From assembly GCF_028372415.1 (NCBI RefSeq), contig NC_092874.1:241096069-241160068 (forward strand): 64,000 nt of DNA, read 5' to 3'. The notes under the pieces were generated by a model. It was not told the origin of the DNA, did no database searches, and worked only from the letters and a program-made list of their open reading frames with translations. A program made the position numbers and the translations under genes. Position 1 is the stretch's first letter. Each line of letters starts with the position of its first letter. This DNA comes from Notamacropus eugenii (lineage: Eukaryota > Chordata > Mammalia > Diprotodontia > Macropodidae). This document shows, piece after piece, positions 12,355-23,010 of this stretch.

Positions 12355-12690
12355 ATGACCATGGGCAAATCATTTAATTTTGTCATCTGTAAAAATGGTA
12401 ATAATCAAAAGCTCTAGAACTTGATTTCTTTTTTTTAATTGAAGAGTATTTTTTTTTACAATTACATGTAAAGACAATTTTCAACATTCATTTTTTGAGA
12501 GATTTTGAGTTCCAAATTTTTCTCCATCCCTTCCTCCCATCCCCCTGTCCCAAGATGGCAAGCAATCTGGGTTATACATGCAATAATGCGACACATTTCC
12601 ACATTAGTCATGTAGAATTTGGTTTCACAGGGTTGTTGTGAGGACCAAATGAGATAACATCTATAAGGGCTTTGCAGCCCTTAAAGATAC
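12355..12690 (+). repeat. MIR/core-type SINE split by an L1 insertion
   Basis: The left half has 'gggcaaatcatttaattttg' and 'tctgtaaaaatggtaataat'. The right half resumes with 'cacagggttgttgtgagga' and 'gggctttgcagcccttaaag'. Together they make one SINE interrupted at 12428-12612. Confidence 0.8.
12428..12612 (-). repeat. 5'-truncated L1 3' end with target-site duplication
   Basis: On the minus strand it reads 'acatgactaatgtgg', then 'tttggaactcaaaatctc', 'aatgaatgttgaaaattg', 'tctttacatgtaattg' and an A-rich end. The SINE is duplicated at both edges: tagaacttgattt (12415-12427) and tagaatttggttt (12613-12625), 11 of 13 identical. The same 3' end occurs at 40240-40435. Confidence 0.85.
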
Positions 12691-12699
12691 ATAACTAGG

Positions 12700-12825
12700 G
12701 ATAGTTATATACATATATGTATATTTATACATATATATGTATATTTGTATTATATGTGTATTATGTATATACATGTATGTATTTATATATCTATATGTAT
12801 GTATATATGTGTATGTGTTGAAGGC
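12700..12825. repeat. TA/TG-rich microsatellite
   Basis: An impure tatatg/tacata run immediately after the split SINE, probably grown from its A-rich tail. Confidence 0.8.
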
Positions 12826-13216
12826 TATCCCCCACATGTAGCATGGGGCTGTCACTTATGAACAAAAGTTAGAGGCAGAATAGATATCTCTAGCCTCTTC
12901 TCCAAAGAAAACTGTAATTACTGCCAGGAGGGAAAGCAGGAGGTTGGAGCCAGTTTGACCACTCTGCTCTCCTTTGAGAGAGGGGGTAACCAATCAGAAT
13001 TATATTTATTTTCTCCCTTAAATATTATTAGTCTAGACAGGATGTGATTTTTCAGGTTCAATCTAACTTCTGGTAACCATTTCATTAATGGGGGAAGCAG
13101 GATCCCAAGCTTTATATCCAAGGTTTAACTCCTTTCCCACCTGAAATGTTAATGAGAGTTAAAGATCTCCACCACTCATTAATGGGCCTTCCTATTAAGG
13201 GATGTTTGATTGGGGG

Positions 13217-13710
13217 AGATTTGTTTTGTAGGAATGCCCACACCTTTTGTTAATTTCTAATAAGGTACTGGTTCTCAAGGGTTCTGATGCCCTCTGGCTC
13301 TGAAAAATGTATATATACTCTGAAGTGAGGTTTTGCTTTGGGGCTTACTCACTGGAAGTGTTTGGCCAGATAAGATTCTGGGCAGCCACTAAGGAGCCCT
13401 CCAGCTTTGAAAACCCAGAGGTTAGTACTTCTTTCTCTGGTAACTAGGTATGTATGGTCAGACAATTGGATATGTCTGTTGATCTGTGATGTATGTATTG
13501 CTTATGGTCAGACATTTGGAAGCCCTCTCTGTTGGTCTTTATTTCTCTGTTTGTGTTTTCTCTGAAGTTCAGGGGGCTGACTTTTTCCCCTGAACTAAGT
13601 GAATGTTATATATGCTTGATTGAAGTAGATTGTTGACCACTCAAAAGTTGCTTTCCTTTTAGAAAAGAAGATTTACAAACCTGTACAGCAGGTCCTCCTG
13701 TGTATGTCAG
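13217..13710 (+). repeat. LTR-like repeat, copy A (plus strand)
   Basis: Order of landmarks: 'ggtactggttctcaaggg', 'gatgccctctggctctg', TATA-like 'tatatatactctg' (13311), 'ggggcttactcactgg', 'ctttgaaaacccagagg', an inverted repeat (13566-13575 with 13587-13596) and 'ccttttagaaaag'. The same order is found in reverse at 16466-16975. Being a retroviral-type LTR is inferred from the TATA box, the length and the copy number. No retroviral genes adjoin it, and the outer borders are uncertain; it may start near 12830. Confidence 0.6.
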
Positions 13711-14480
13711 GGTCCTTGCTGTTACACCACCAAATATCAGTTCCACAATGAACATAGAAATCAATTAGCAAAAAAATAAAAACAAAAACAAACAACCCAC
13801 ATTTATTCAAGTTGGCAGCAAAACAGAACTCAGAGAAAGTGTACATAGTGGAATATATACCAGACAATACACAGTGAAGGAGTTCTCTCATTGGGAGTGA
13901 GATAACTCAGCTTAACCAAGAGGCAGAATTCTAGATCTCAATCAAGGGCATCTTCCCTGAAGTCTCTACTATAGCAAGTTGGATCTGGGAAGATGATAGA
14001 GACTGCTGATTCTTCTCATGTCAGCTTCTTCCTAGAGTCTTTTCCTTCTACAACTATAGGGGAATAGAGGGGTGGCATCATTCATCTGCCCTCTCAAAGT
14101 GGGAAGCCAGGAGAACCTGAAGCAAAATGCAGACCATGTATCAATTGGAAGACAATTTGAAGAAGGCTGAAGAGACTGGAGTCTCTAGCTTGTGCTAACT
14201 GCCTCTGATGCAGGTTTAGGTCATTGATCTCTGCCAATAAGGGTTGTGGGACTGGAGTTACGTGTACATGTATGTGTTGTATGTTGTATGACTATATACA
14301 TGTATATATAATATGCATATCTAAATTCAACTCTTTTATTAATTTAACCAAGTTTGTGTTGGGGTTAGATTTAGGATTCCTCTTTTCACAAAACAAGTCG
14401 AAGCATAGAGAACTTTTCATTTTAAAATGGTCAGGGAAGAAAAAGTTGTTAAGTAGCTTGCTTAATATTACAATGCATTA
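13711..14480. other. Intergenic stretch, nothing recognised
   Basis: No gene recognised. It lies between the LTR-like copy A and an antisense SINE. Confidence 0.5.
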
Positions 14481-14504
14481 TGCTAATCCTATACAAATAC
14501 TATC

Positions 14505-14707
14505 TTATTTAAACTTCACAACAATCCTGGAAGGCAGATGCTGTTATCAGCATCATCTCTATTTTACAACTGAAGAAACTGAGGCAGACAGATGTAAATT
14601 GATTTTCTGAGGGTCAGACAGTTAGGTATCTAAGACTGGATTTGAACTCAGGTCTTTCTGACTCCAGGTCCAGCACTATCTATCCTCTGTGCCACCTAGC
14701 TGCCCCT
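14505..14707 (-). repeat. Marsupial MIR/core-type SINE
   Basis: The reversed layout is clear: 'cacaacaatcctggaagg', 'ttttacaactgaagaaac', 'ggatttgaactcaggtct' and the head 'tgccacctagctgcccc'. Confidence 0.82.
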
Positions 14708-14993
14708 AAAATAAGAAACATTTCCCAAATAATGATGGTGCCTTATCTTTGTATTGAATTTACCTCCATTTTCTTGTTTCTTCAGCTAGGCTTTTTCGCA
14801 AAGTGAGAATTTTGAAAGTTAGAAAAAGGCCCTTTAGGCCTTCAATGAACTCCTATTGCTCATGGTGAGATAACTCTATTTCTTATCAACAGTTCTGCTT
14901 AGTTTAGATGCCACAAAGATTCCCCTCCCAGATGGATTCTTTTGTGAAGGCAAACTAGGCCATCTTCTGACAGAATTTCTGAAGATTTAGATT

Positions 14994-15245
14994 TCTGAAT
15001 GGGTATTGCCTCAGACAAACTGAGACCTGGGAAAGACCTTGGCTTTAAAAGGCCATGCATGTCTCCTACTGCTCCAGGACCCTCATCATTTGTCTTGACT
15101 TATGTCTAACCACTGGACTCTGATGACTGGAGGAGAAAGAGAGACTGATAACTTTGCACAGCTCTGCCTCACTGAAATCCAATTCACTTGCAAGTCAAGA
15201 CATCACCTTCATGATATCATTAGTCTGAGAAGGAAGGACAACAGT
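14994..15245 (+). repeat. Headless marsupial-type SINE, copy 2
   Basis: It begins 'ctgaatgggtattgcctcag', passes 'accactggactctgatgac' and ends 'gtctgagaaggaaggac'. It has the same internal order as 8602-8899 and 63175-63436. Confidence 0.75.
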
Positions 15246-15481
15246 TCCTCCTGGCTGGTGCCCAATTCCTAGGAACCGAGGAACAAAGACCTTACTAGGG
15301 GAGAATAACTGAAGCTTCGCCCAAGGGCACTGAAGGTTAGAACATTGATTCTCTTTCAGCAGCTTCAAAACAGCTGAGTTTAGCACCTGACTAGCTGGTA
15401 AATAATTAATTAAAATAGGAAATTGCTTTAGTCTCTGCTCTTCTCCCTTCCCCCAACTCCTCCATCCTTCCTCCATAACAG

Positions 15482-15725
15482 CAATGTCAGTCAGTAAGCA
15501 AGCACATATTTAGGACTTACTCTGAGCCAGGCACTGTGCTAATGGCTGAGGATACAAAGAGAGGAAAAAACAAAAAACAGTCCCTCAGTCTAACGATGGA
15601 GACAACAGGCAAACACCTAAGTACAAAGGAGATAGAAACAGAGTAAATTGGAGATAATCAACAGAGAGAAGGCATTGAGGGGGATCAGGGAAGGCATTGT
15701 GTAGAAGGGATTTTTGCTGAGACTT
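15482..15725 (-). repeat. L2-type LINE 3' end, antisense
   Basis: It starts as the complement of the L2 terminus ('gagccaggcactgtgctaat') and continues 'aaattggagataatcaac' and 'gaaggcattgtgtagaagg'. It is shared with 50090-50320 on the same strand. Confidence 0.75.
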
Positions 15726-16465
15726 GAAGAACGCCCTTCTCTTTGGGGTTCAATTTTCTCCCCTGTGGCCCCTCCGTCCCAAATGAATTTGGCTTTGAAA
15801 TTTGAATTGCTGTCCAGTTTCCTGTTTTGTGTGTCAGATTGGTTTTTTGGGTTTTTTTTGGTAAAGTTTCCCTCAGGCACTAAAAATGCTAACTTGAGAA
15901 AAACGGTAGATTCAAACTCCAAAGCAAATAATTCTAATTATATAAAACTTCAAGTTTTCTGGTCTTTGAGATCAATTTTTTTCTCCAGTTTTAATCAACT
16001 CATTTTAAAGGGGAGAAGTGAAAACTATCCTTGACCATAACCATTTATTCTTTTCAAAGAAACTCCAGAGTGTACACAGAAATTTCTCCCAAGATAAACA
16101 GGTTGCCGTTGACCCTGGAATGAGATATCAGCTTCTATTTTGATTGATTTTTAGAGGTATAGTCTAACTGATTGAGTTCTGTTGGCAGTACTGAATGAGG
16201 AGAAGTGTGCACTGAATGTAAAGGTAAGGGTCCCTATTTGCCTACCTGCTTGACTCAGAATAAATCACAATTTTCGAAACTGTGAGTTATCCGGACTGTA
16301 AAATGAGGGGGCTGAACAGTAAATCTTAAATTCTGCAATTAGAAAACAAGTGAATGAAAAAGCATTTTCTTTTTCAAAGCAAGATAGTCCCTGATCTCAA
16401 GGAACTCACATTCTAATATGAGACATAATCCATATTTGAGGTTTCTGCTTGTATCAATAAGTACA
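15726..16465. other. Intergenic stretch, nothing recognised
   Basis: The opposed 101- and 106-codon frames here overlap each other and have no recognisable motif, so neither is called. Confidence 0.5.
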
Positions 16466-16975
16466 CCAACATACACAGGGAGGCCTGCTACCACAGGTTC
16501 TTAGATCTGCATTCATAAAAGGAAAGGCAACTTTTGAAGGGTTTACAATTACTTTTATCAAGCACACGTATCATTCTTTTAACCAAGCACATATATCATT
16601 CACCTAGTTCAGGGGAGTCAACACCCTGAACTTCAAAGAAAATACAGAGAAATTAAAGATCAACAGACCTGGCTTCCTCTGCCTGAATTCAACAGACAGT
16701 TGAACCCCAGCCATCTGACCATAGTTACCAGAGAGGGAAGCACTGACATCTGGGTTTTCAAAGCCAGGGGGCTCCTAATAGCAGCTTTTCAGAGTCCTCT
16801 TCTGACCAAACACTTCCAGTCAGTAAGCCCCAAAATAAAAAACCCACACCTCAGAGTCTTTATATACTTTTTAGAGCCAGAGGGCATCACATCCCTTGAG
16901 AACCAGTGCCTCACTAACAAAAGGCCAAGGACCTTCTTACAAATCTTCCCAGGCTAGACAACGGGTGGGAAAGAT
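16466..16975 (-). repeat. LTR-like repeat, copy B (minus strand)
   Basis: The inverted partner of 13217-13710. On the minus strand it shows 'ggcactggttctcaaggg', 'gatgccctctggctct', TATA-like 'gtatataaagactctg', 'ggggcttactgactgg', 'ctttgaaaacccag' and the hairpin arms agttcaggg / cccctgaact. It has no neighbouring retroviral genes. Confidence 0.6.
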
Positions 16976-17099
16976 CCTCTTTGGTCAATTCAAAAAGAGG
17001 CATTATACTTCTTGGATATACTAAAGCAAAAACAGCAAAAGATCCTATTTTACTTGCCATTACACAGCTGCAAGTCACATGAAAAGATCTCATGGTTTT

Positions 17100-17370
17100 A
17101 TTTTTTTTTTAATTTATAGAATAAAGCAAACATTTCCATAACATAACATAACAAAAAAGATGGTTGGACACAAAACTGCAAATATATTATGTACAAATGC
17201 TATTCCTTTTAAACATATAATAAAATTCTGTAAATTTACCTTATTTTTTTTTTTTATTTTCTTCTCCCTGCCCTAGAGATGGCTACCATTAGACACGAAC
17301 AGGTATATGCATATGTAAAATCATTTGTTCATACTTCTATTTATCAGTTCTTTCTCTGGATACACTAGCA
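17100..17370 (-). repeat. L1-type LINE 3' end
   Basis: On the minus strand: 'tatccagagaaagaactga', 'aatggtagccatctctag', 'ggcagggagaagaaaat' and a long A-rich end. It is related to 7165-7480. Confidence 0.6.
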
Positions 17371-18175
17371 TCTTTCTTCTTGTGTCTTTTAGAGTTAATT
17401 TGGGTATTTATGATAGTCAAAATTATGATCTTTAGAGTACAACAACAAAGCAGATGGTGGTTATCTTCTTTAAAGTCCCTTCCACTGATAAGATAACCTC
17501 CCTTTCTGATCTTGAACCATGACTGTGCCAAGAAGTTTGGTTTTGAGAACTCTCTTTTCTGAGTCTTCAAGTACAGTTTGCTGAGGAGGTAGGGGCTTGA
17601 GCACCCGCAGAAGCAGTAGCCAGGTCCAATCACTAAGAGTTGCTTGCCAGGGTGTTGGCTTGAGAGGTGAGGGGCAGAAGGAGAGAAGAGAAATTTCTGC
17701 CTGCATGCTGAATTTGTTTGGAAAAGAATAAAGTGTGATGGCCAAGGATACTTTTCAACACTCCCCTTTAAAATAAATTGATCACCAAACGTAGAGAAAA
17801 AATTTTATCAAAGACAATTTAATTAGAATTATTTCAAAACAGGTATGTTGTTAAATATTCCCCAGCCAGCCTGCCCCTGCCTGTAAGTCTTCATGGTCTA
17901 ATGCACTGTTTTGCACAGTGCCCTGGCACATCGTAGGCGTTACTTTCATGCCTGCTGACTTGCAATCAGTCACAGGATTGCTTTAATATGTGTTTGAGTG
18001 AGTGACTAAGGCATGTGCATCTAACTGAATTTCCAGGACGTATTTGTCCCTTCTTTGTCCATCTCTGTGAATTTCCATGAAATCTACATGGAGCCCGAGA
18101 ATCCATCAGTGGCCACGGAGGAAAAAGACGTGCGCTCAAAGCAGCTGCCGCGGCTTCCTTAGGAGTTTTGCAAAA
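17371..18175. other. Upstream flank of the XPOT promoter
   Basis: No gene recognised. CpG content rises after about 18080. The frames running through 18077-18544 result from the promoter tandem repeat. Confidence 0.55.
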
Positions 18176-18244
18176 GTCAGCCAACTGCAGCACGCAGGCA
18201 TGCGCTTAGCAGAGCCTGGAGCTGAGTGGGGAGTGGGGAAGAAT

Positions 18245-18263
18245 ACTACATTTCCCAGAAGGT
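18245..18263 (+). promoter_or_regulatory. ZNF143/Staf-type motif 1
   Basis: ACTACATTTCCCAGAAGG closely matches the known vertebrate promoter motif ACTACAATTCCCAGAATGC, which is bound by ZNF143 and associated with THAP11. It is the first of four same-strand copies. Confidence 0.75.
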
Positions 18264-18329
18264 ACAGCTGGCACGCCTTTACGAACCCGGGAGATCTGGG
18301 GCCTGGGGAGGAGGCGACGGGGAAAGAGT

Positions 18330-18348
18330 ACTACATTTCCCAGAAGGC
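18330..18348 (+). promoter_or_regulatory. ZNF143/Staf-type motif 2
   Basis: The same core as motif 1, 85 bp downstream, followed by CACAGCTGGCATGCGCT. Confidence 0.75.
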
Positions 18349-18409
18349 ACAGCTGGCATGCGCTCTTAAATCCGGGCGGTCTAAGGCCTGCGGAGAGGCA
18401 AGGGAGAAT

Positions 18410-18428
18410 ACTGTAATTCCCAGGAGGT
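18410..18428 (+). promoter_or_regulatory. ZNF143/Staf-type motif 3 (variant)
   Basis: ACTGTAATTCCCAGGAGG: the ACTACA part has drifted to ACTGTA, but AATTCCCAG fits the consensus better than the other copies do. Confidence 0.65.
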
Positions 18429-18485
18429 GCACTGCTGGCATGCGCTTAAGAACCCAGCCGGTCCAGAGCCTCGAGGGGCGACAAT

Positions 18486-18504
18486 ACTACATTTCCCAGA
18501 AGGC
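18486..18504 (+). promoter_or_regulatory. ZNF143/Staf-type motif 4
   Basis: ACTACATTTCCCAGAAGG followed by CAT, 76 bp after motif 3 and just ahead of an E-box. Confidence 0.75.
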
Positions 18505-18512
18505 ATCGTTAC

Positions 18513-18518
18513 CACGTG
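18513..18518 (+). promoter_or_regulatory. E-box CACGTG
   Basis: A palindromic CACGTG followed by AT, between ZNF143-type motifs 4 and 5. It is a possible USF/MYC/MAX-family site. The six bases alone are weak evidence, but the position in the promoter supports it. Confidence 0.45.
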
Positions 18519-18602
18519 ATAAGCCACAGAGAAGAGACTGGTGAACTTTCTTTCCCCGCACTGCCCTCTCCTTCCAGGAACAACCGTCATCCTCCGCTGC
18601 AT

Positions 18603-18622
18603 GGCATGCTGGGATTCGTAGG
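18603..18622 (-). promoter_or_regulatory. ZNF143/Staf-type motif 5, inverted
   Basis: The minus strand reads CCTACGAATCCCAGCATGCC, close to the ACTACAATTCCCAGCATGC form of the motif. It is outside the tandem array and in the opposite orientation, near the left edge of the CpG island. Confidence 0.65.
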
Positions 18623-18639
18623 CTTCCTCCGCCTCGCGG

Positions 18640-19260
18640 GCCACGATCGGGGTGCCCATGAGGTTGCCAGCCTTTGCCCGATTTCTGCGATCAGAACTCG
18701 TCTGAGCGGGAGCTGAGAAGGAGGCGGCGGCGGCTTGGGGGCGGCGGCGGAGGCGTGGGTGCCCCGGGGCTCGCGCGGCGCGCGCGCTCGCTCCTTCCTG
18801 CTGCTGCGGTGACCCCGCCCGCTCGTCGGGCGCCACGCAGTAGGAGACTCGGAGGAGCTGCGAGCGGCCGGCCCCCAGCGGCGGCCGGGGCTGCGGAGCT
18901 CGCCGCCTCCTTTCCTCCGCGGCTCCATGGTGGCGACCTGCTCCCGGGGCTGAACTAGGCGCGGAGGGGATGGAGTGACCGGCCGGGGAAGGTGGGCTCG
19001 CCTCGGGGGAGGGCTGGGCGAGGGCCAGGGGGTGGTCCCCTCCCCCGCCGCTGCGGGGGTCGGGGTGTCGGGGCTGTCACCCTCCGGCCCATTTCATCCA
19101 GGCCGGCGGGGGGCCATCGGGTGGGTGTCGGCGGGTCGCCTCTCCCTCCCACGCGAGCAGCACGTGGAGCCCCCTGTCCCCACCCGAGACCCCTTCACTC
19201 TTGGAAGGGATTCCTCTAGGACAGGAGGGGGGCGCCCTTAGCATTCCACGCAGGGTCTTG
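18640..19260 (+). promoter_or_regulatory. CpG island promoter of XPOT with presumed non-coding exon 1
   Basis: This is the only strongly G+C- and CpG-rich stretch in the window, with GGC/GCC runs and no TATA box. It lies upstream of XPOT exon 2, which begins with 5' UTR, so a non-coding first exon is expected here. The best-looking donor is AAG/GTGGGC, which would end exon 1 at 18991. The transcription start cannot be read from sequence. ORFs within the island reflect its composition and are not taken as genes. A purine-to-T-rich transition after about 19270 ends the island. Confidence 0.85.
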
Positions 19261-19864
19261 GTTCTCTCTTAATTCTTTTTTTTTTTTTTTATCCTTTTTC
19301 TAATTTTTTGGCGTAAAGTAAGATGCTCCCGTAACCAGAAAAACGAGTCCTGGGCCTCCGACAGTGCTCATTAGTCGCGTGGGGTGGGGGTGGGGGGGCT
19401 GGGAAGACAGGAACACGCGGTTTGTGCTAGTCGCATCCAGGCAATTATAAACTTGTCATTGGGATAATGAGGGGATGTTTGAAAAAACCTCCAAGATGAT
19501 TTTAAAGAGCCTTCACCGCAGTGTGGAAGGGTTTTTTATTTTAATTTTTTCTTCCCAAGGGGTTTGGTTATTGATAACAGGTGAGGTGTTAAGGAGTCTT
19601 TTTTTTTTAAGTGTCAGGGCTCTGTGGTTTAAATCTTTCGATATTACCAGACAACAGATCATACTTTATTATCATCACCTGCGACTTGGGGGTGATGTAG
19701 TTTTTTACTCTAGTAACCACTAGGTTTTTCTCCACCTTCCCTTCTTTTATCCCTCTCCTCTCCCCAAAGGGAGGTGTTGAGTTTGCAGCAATTAAATTTT
19801 TATGCTTTTTTGGTATATTGTGAGCTCTTGATTAGTCTTGTCAGCGAATTATTTTCACCTTTTA

Positions 19865-20180
19865 GACAGCTAGATGCTCCTTGGAGTCAGAAAGATCTGA
19901 ATTCAGTTTCAGCCTCAGAACACTAGCTGTGTGTGACCCTGGGCAAGTCACCTAAGAAATGATGAAATTTAAGAGAGGTCAAGTTCCTCAGTCAACAAAC
20001 ATTTATCATTTATGTATGCCCCATATACGTACATATATATTATATATACACAACACACTCATAAAAAGGGGATCATAATAGCGCCTAACTTGATAAGGTT
20101 GCTGTGAAGATCACTTGGAAATAATCTGGTAAAGGGGCTTGCAACCTTAAAGCCCATTTATAAATGTTAGCAGTGATTTT
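19865..20180 (+). repeat. tRNA-headed/core SINE with internal insertion, XPOT intron 1
   Basis: It has 'acagctagatgctccttg', 'gtgtgtgaccctgggcaagt', then foreign A+T-rich and microsatellite sequence (about 19953-20060), then the SINE end 'aaaaggggatcataatag' and 'gcaaccttaaagccc'. Confidence 0.65.
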
Positions 20181-20304
20181 CATTCAGGTAAGCACTGGCA
20201 TATGGGTCAAAGTGTTTTTCCCCCTTTTTTTAGGGTTGGTTTTTTTTTTTTTGGTGTCTTTTATAAAAAGTCAAGTATACATCATTCTACCACATTCCTA
20301 GGGC

Positions 20305-20500
20305 TGTGGCAAGGATACTGAACTTAGAGTCATGGAATCGCCTAGACCTTCCTCTTATTGTGTAAACTTTGGCAAGTCACTTTTTCACCTCTTGGGGCCT
20401 CAGTTTCCTCATCTGGAAAATGAGAAGATTATACAAGATGATTTCCAAATCTCCTTTCAACTCTAAATCTAGAACTAAGATGCTGTAATCCTATAAATAG
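20305..20500 (+). repeat. THER1-type SINE, XPOT intron 1
   Basis: 'ggcaagtcactttttcacc', 'cagtttcctcatctggaaaa', 'caactctaaatctagaac' and 'gatgctgtaatcct' follow the THER1 order. Confidence 0.75.
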
Positions 20501-20609
20501 ATTAGAAGTTGTTTTCCCAAGATCACAAAATAAATGCAGCAGAAATGTGATGAGAATTTCAGCCCTTAAGTATTTTGCTGACTTTTTCTTCTCCTGTGTT
20601 CCCTCTTAG

Positions 20610-20775
20610 CTTTAGATTTAGAAGGACCTTGTAAAGTCATCCAGTCCAACCCCATCATTTTTCAGAAAAGGAAACTGAGACCTGGACAAGTTAGTTGATT
20701 TACCTAATTTAGAACACAGGTTAATCAGAGCTGAGATCTAAAGCCAGGTCATCTGACTCCTCCAAATCCAACACA
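20610..20775 (-). repeat. MIR-related SINE, XPOT intron 1
   Basis: 'gtcatccagtccaacccc' followed by 'aggaaactgagacctgg' and 'ccaggtcatctgactcc', a recurrent antisense core-SINE layout. Related diverged copies lie at 22185-22330, 24375-24530, 26440-26600 and 28335-28480. Confidence 0.6.
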
Positions 20776-23010
20776 CACACACTCTTAACACTGTACCTAT
20801 ATGCTTTCAGGAGAGGTCTGTATGTCCTTTGCCCATTGTAAAGATAGAGGACTGAAACTTAGAAAATTTGCAGCAAACCAGTGGAGTTAAGGCTCTCTTT
20901 TCTCCCCCGCCCTGCACAAAGGTAGAGAACAGGGATTTAGCTTCACATTGTTAATGTATGTATGGGTTATTGTGATAAAGATCTCAGCTTCTGTTAAAGA
21001 CTGATAGAAGAGGCTGCTGTAGGAAAATTATCAAAGTAATGGAAGGAAAGTGAACCTTGGAGGTCATTTGAAGTCTAAATTCCCTTTCCATTGTTCTCAA
21101 CAAGTGATAGTGCCTGACCCACCTCCAGTTAATAAGTAATCTTTTAGTGAACTGAAAGGAGACTTAGTTACTTGAGACAGAACTTAAGGCACAGGATCCC
21201 TGTCCATTGATTTTTTTTTTTAATTTAATGAAATACTAGGAAACATGAATTGAAGATATTTATTTCGGCTATCTAAGTGAATTTGTACTTCAGAAATGGA
21301 AATACTGGGATTCCTGTGGTGACTGCATTTGCAGAGTAAATCCAGAGTTCTCAGCTTTTAGCTGTACACAATTGATACTCTGCCAAGAACTGACTGCAAA
21401 GAGTTGATAGACTTTTCAACACATGCCTAGTTCTGTAGTCTGTTCATATATTAATAATCTAGAAGTGGAGAGAAGCCCTCGCCATCCAAGGTCTGACTTC
21501 TTTGATTCTAGCCCAAGTAGCTCATCTACTCACTTTGTTTCTCTACTGTATTGAAATGTTTGTGTGTATTTTCTTAACATTGACTTTGCCCTTTAGCCCA
21601 ATCCCATTCCTGTTCTTAAGGAAGATCTCATTTCTGTAACTGAGAAGTGTGCCAGACTTCATAATTGTGAGAAAAGAAGCGATTCAGCCCTCATCCCTTT
21701 GGGACCTTCAGATTAGAGGCACCATCGTAGAATGTTGCATATTTTTTCTTTTCTTTCACCTCTAAATCACTAACCTTTCTAATCGCTCACTAAACTATTA
21801 AAATTGATGGTTAGAATTACATAAGTGGCATTTTAATAAGGAACTAAAAGATATTCTGTTTAACTAAGTTCTAAGAATACAGATTCTTTCTGTTTTATAA
21901 GTTTTTCTACTCTGTGAATTGCATTTCTAGCATTATTTGGTGGAGAAAAAGCTAAGAACGATTTCAGTAGAGTTTCCTAAGTGGAATTAATTCTCCACTA
22001 TCCAGGGGGTAATTAATAAGCTCCTGGTTCTATTTCTTTTTACTTGACCATTCATGAACATCTCTACCAGGAAATGAAATGCAACAGGTCATGCTCACTC
22101 TTTGTCAACCACTCTGATTAAAAGGTTTTGGATTTGAGTGTCTGGGAGAGGAATATGTAGTAATAACTCTTGAATTGCTCACAGGTTGAGAACTGGAAGT
22201 CATCCAGCGCAGCCCCCTCATTTTGCAAGTGAGGAAACTGTGGTTTGGAAAGGTTGAGTGTTTTCCCAGTAAACAGGTAGTGAAGACCCGGGACTCTCAT
22301 CCAGGCCCTCTGCCTCCACATTCCATGTACTGCCTCATTTCTAGCCCAAGGATAGCAGGGGCAGGATTGTGTAATGGTAGACACTAGATAGAGCCCATTA
22401 GGTTTTACACAATTTAACATATGATCCTTCCAATAACCGGTCTCCATTTCAGGTGAGAAAACTAAATTTTGAATTTAAATGACTCCCCAGACATGCTACT
22501 AACATGTGACAGGATCAGGATCCAAATTTGTGTCTTCTGATTTGGAACCGAGGTTTTTCCACTTTGCTATAGTTTTTGTGAAAATTTCAAGTTTCGAACA
22601 GCTGGTTTACTCTAGTTATTGAGTAGAATTATGGGAAATAGCAGAGAATTGCCATCCATAACACATTTTTACATTTACTTATAATCATACCTTGGGAAAA
22701 CAAAATAATGAAGAATTGTCCATTAGATTTTTATAAATTAAACTGAGAATTTATAAATAAATAAACTTCCTCTTAAAATCTGATTATTCTTGTTTAATAT
22801 AAACCTGCATCTTTGTGCATAGAAACAAAAAAGACTTAATAAAAATTCCATGTATAGGCTTTCATTTTCAAAGATTTTTTTTTTTTTTACAATTTTTGGA
22901 CCACTATAAATTACATTTAATGTAATTAATTTTTAAAACATGAAATTATTTTGATAAACATCTTTTTTGCATATAAATACTGTTTCAATTTTTTTTTTTT
23001 TGATCTGCAG
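20776..23010 (+). other. XPOT intron 1, distal part
   Basis: No gene. Apart from the MIR-like copies at 22185-22330 and about 22395-22560, I see only A+T-rich intronic sequence ending in the T tract before exon 2. Confidence 0.6.
22185..22330 (-). repeat. MIR-related SINE fragment
   Basis: 'gtcatccagcgcagcccc', 'tgcaagtgaggaaactg' and 'ctctgcctccacattcca' follow the same antisense layout as 20610-20775. Confidence 0.6.

Larger units (their letters stand above)
18176..18510 (+). repeat. Degenerate tandem repeat (~80-bp units) in the XPOT promoter
   Basis: At least four direct units contain ACTACATTTCCCAGAAGG or a variant, at 18245, 18330, 18410 and 18486 (spacings 85, 80 and 76). Most units also contain a GCATGCGCT-type element (18198, 18357, 18438). 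A diverged unit at the left end keeps only the GCATGCGCTTA part. The array abuts the CpG island and probably forms part of the proximal promoter. Confidence 0.85.

Noticed and set aside
14224..14610. 128-codon frame as a novel gene
   Set aside because: Its 3' part lies in an antisense SINE and its 5' part in TG/TA-rich sequence.
18077..18544. 155-codon plus-strand frame and 151-codon minus-strand frame over the promoter
   Set aside because: Both run through the tandem promoter repeat and CpG-rich DNA. The repeats keep frames open by chance, and the translations are repetitive and basic with no family motif.
18674..19241. Several G+C-rich frames in the CpG island
   Set aside because: They overlap on both strands and consist of Arg/Gly/Pro/Ala runs, the usual result of CpG-island composition. 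XPOT starts in exon 2.
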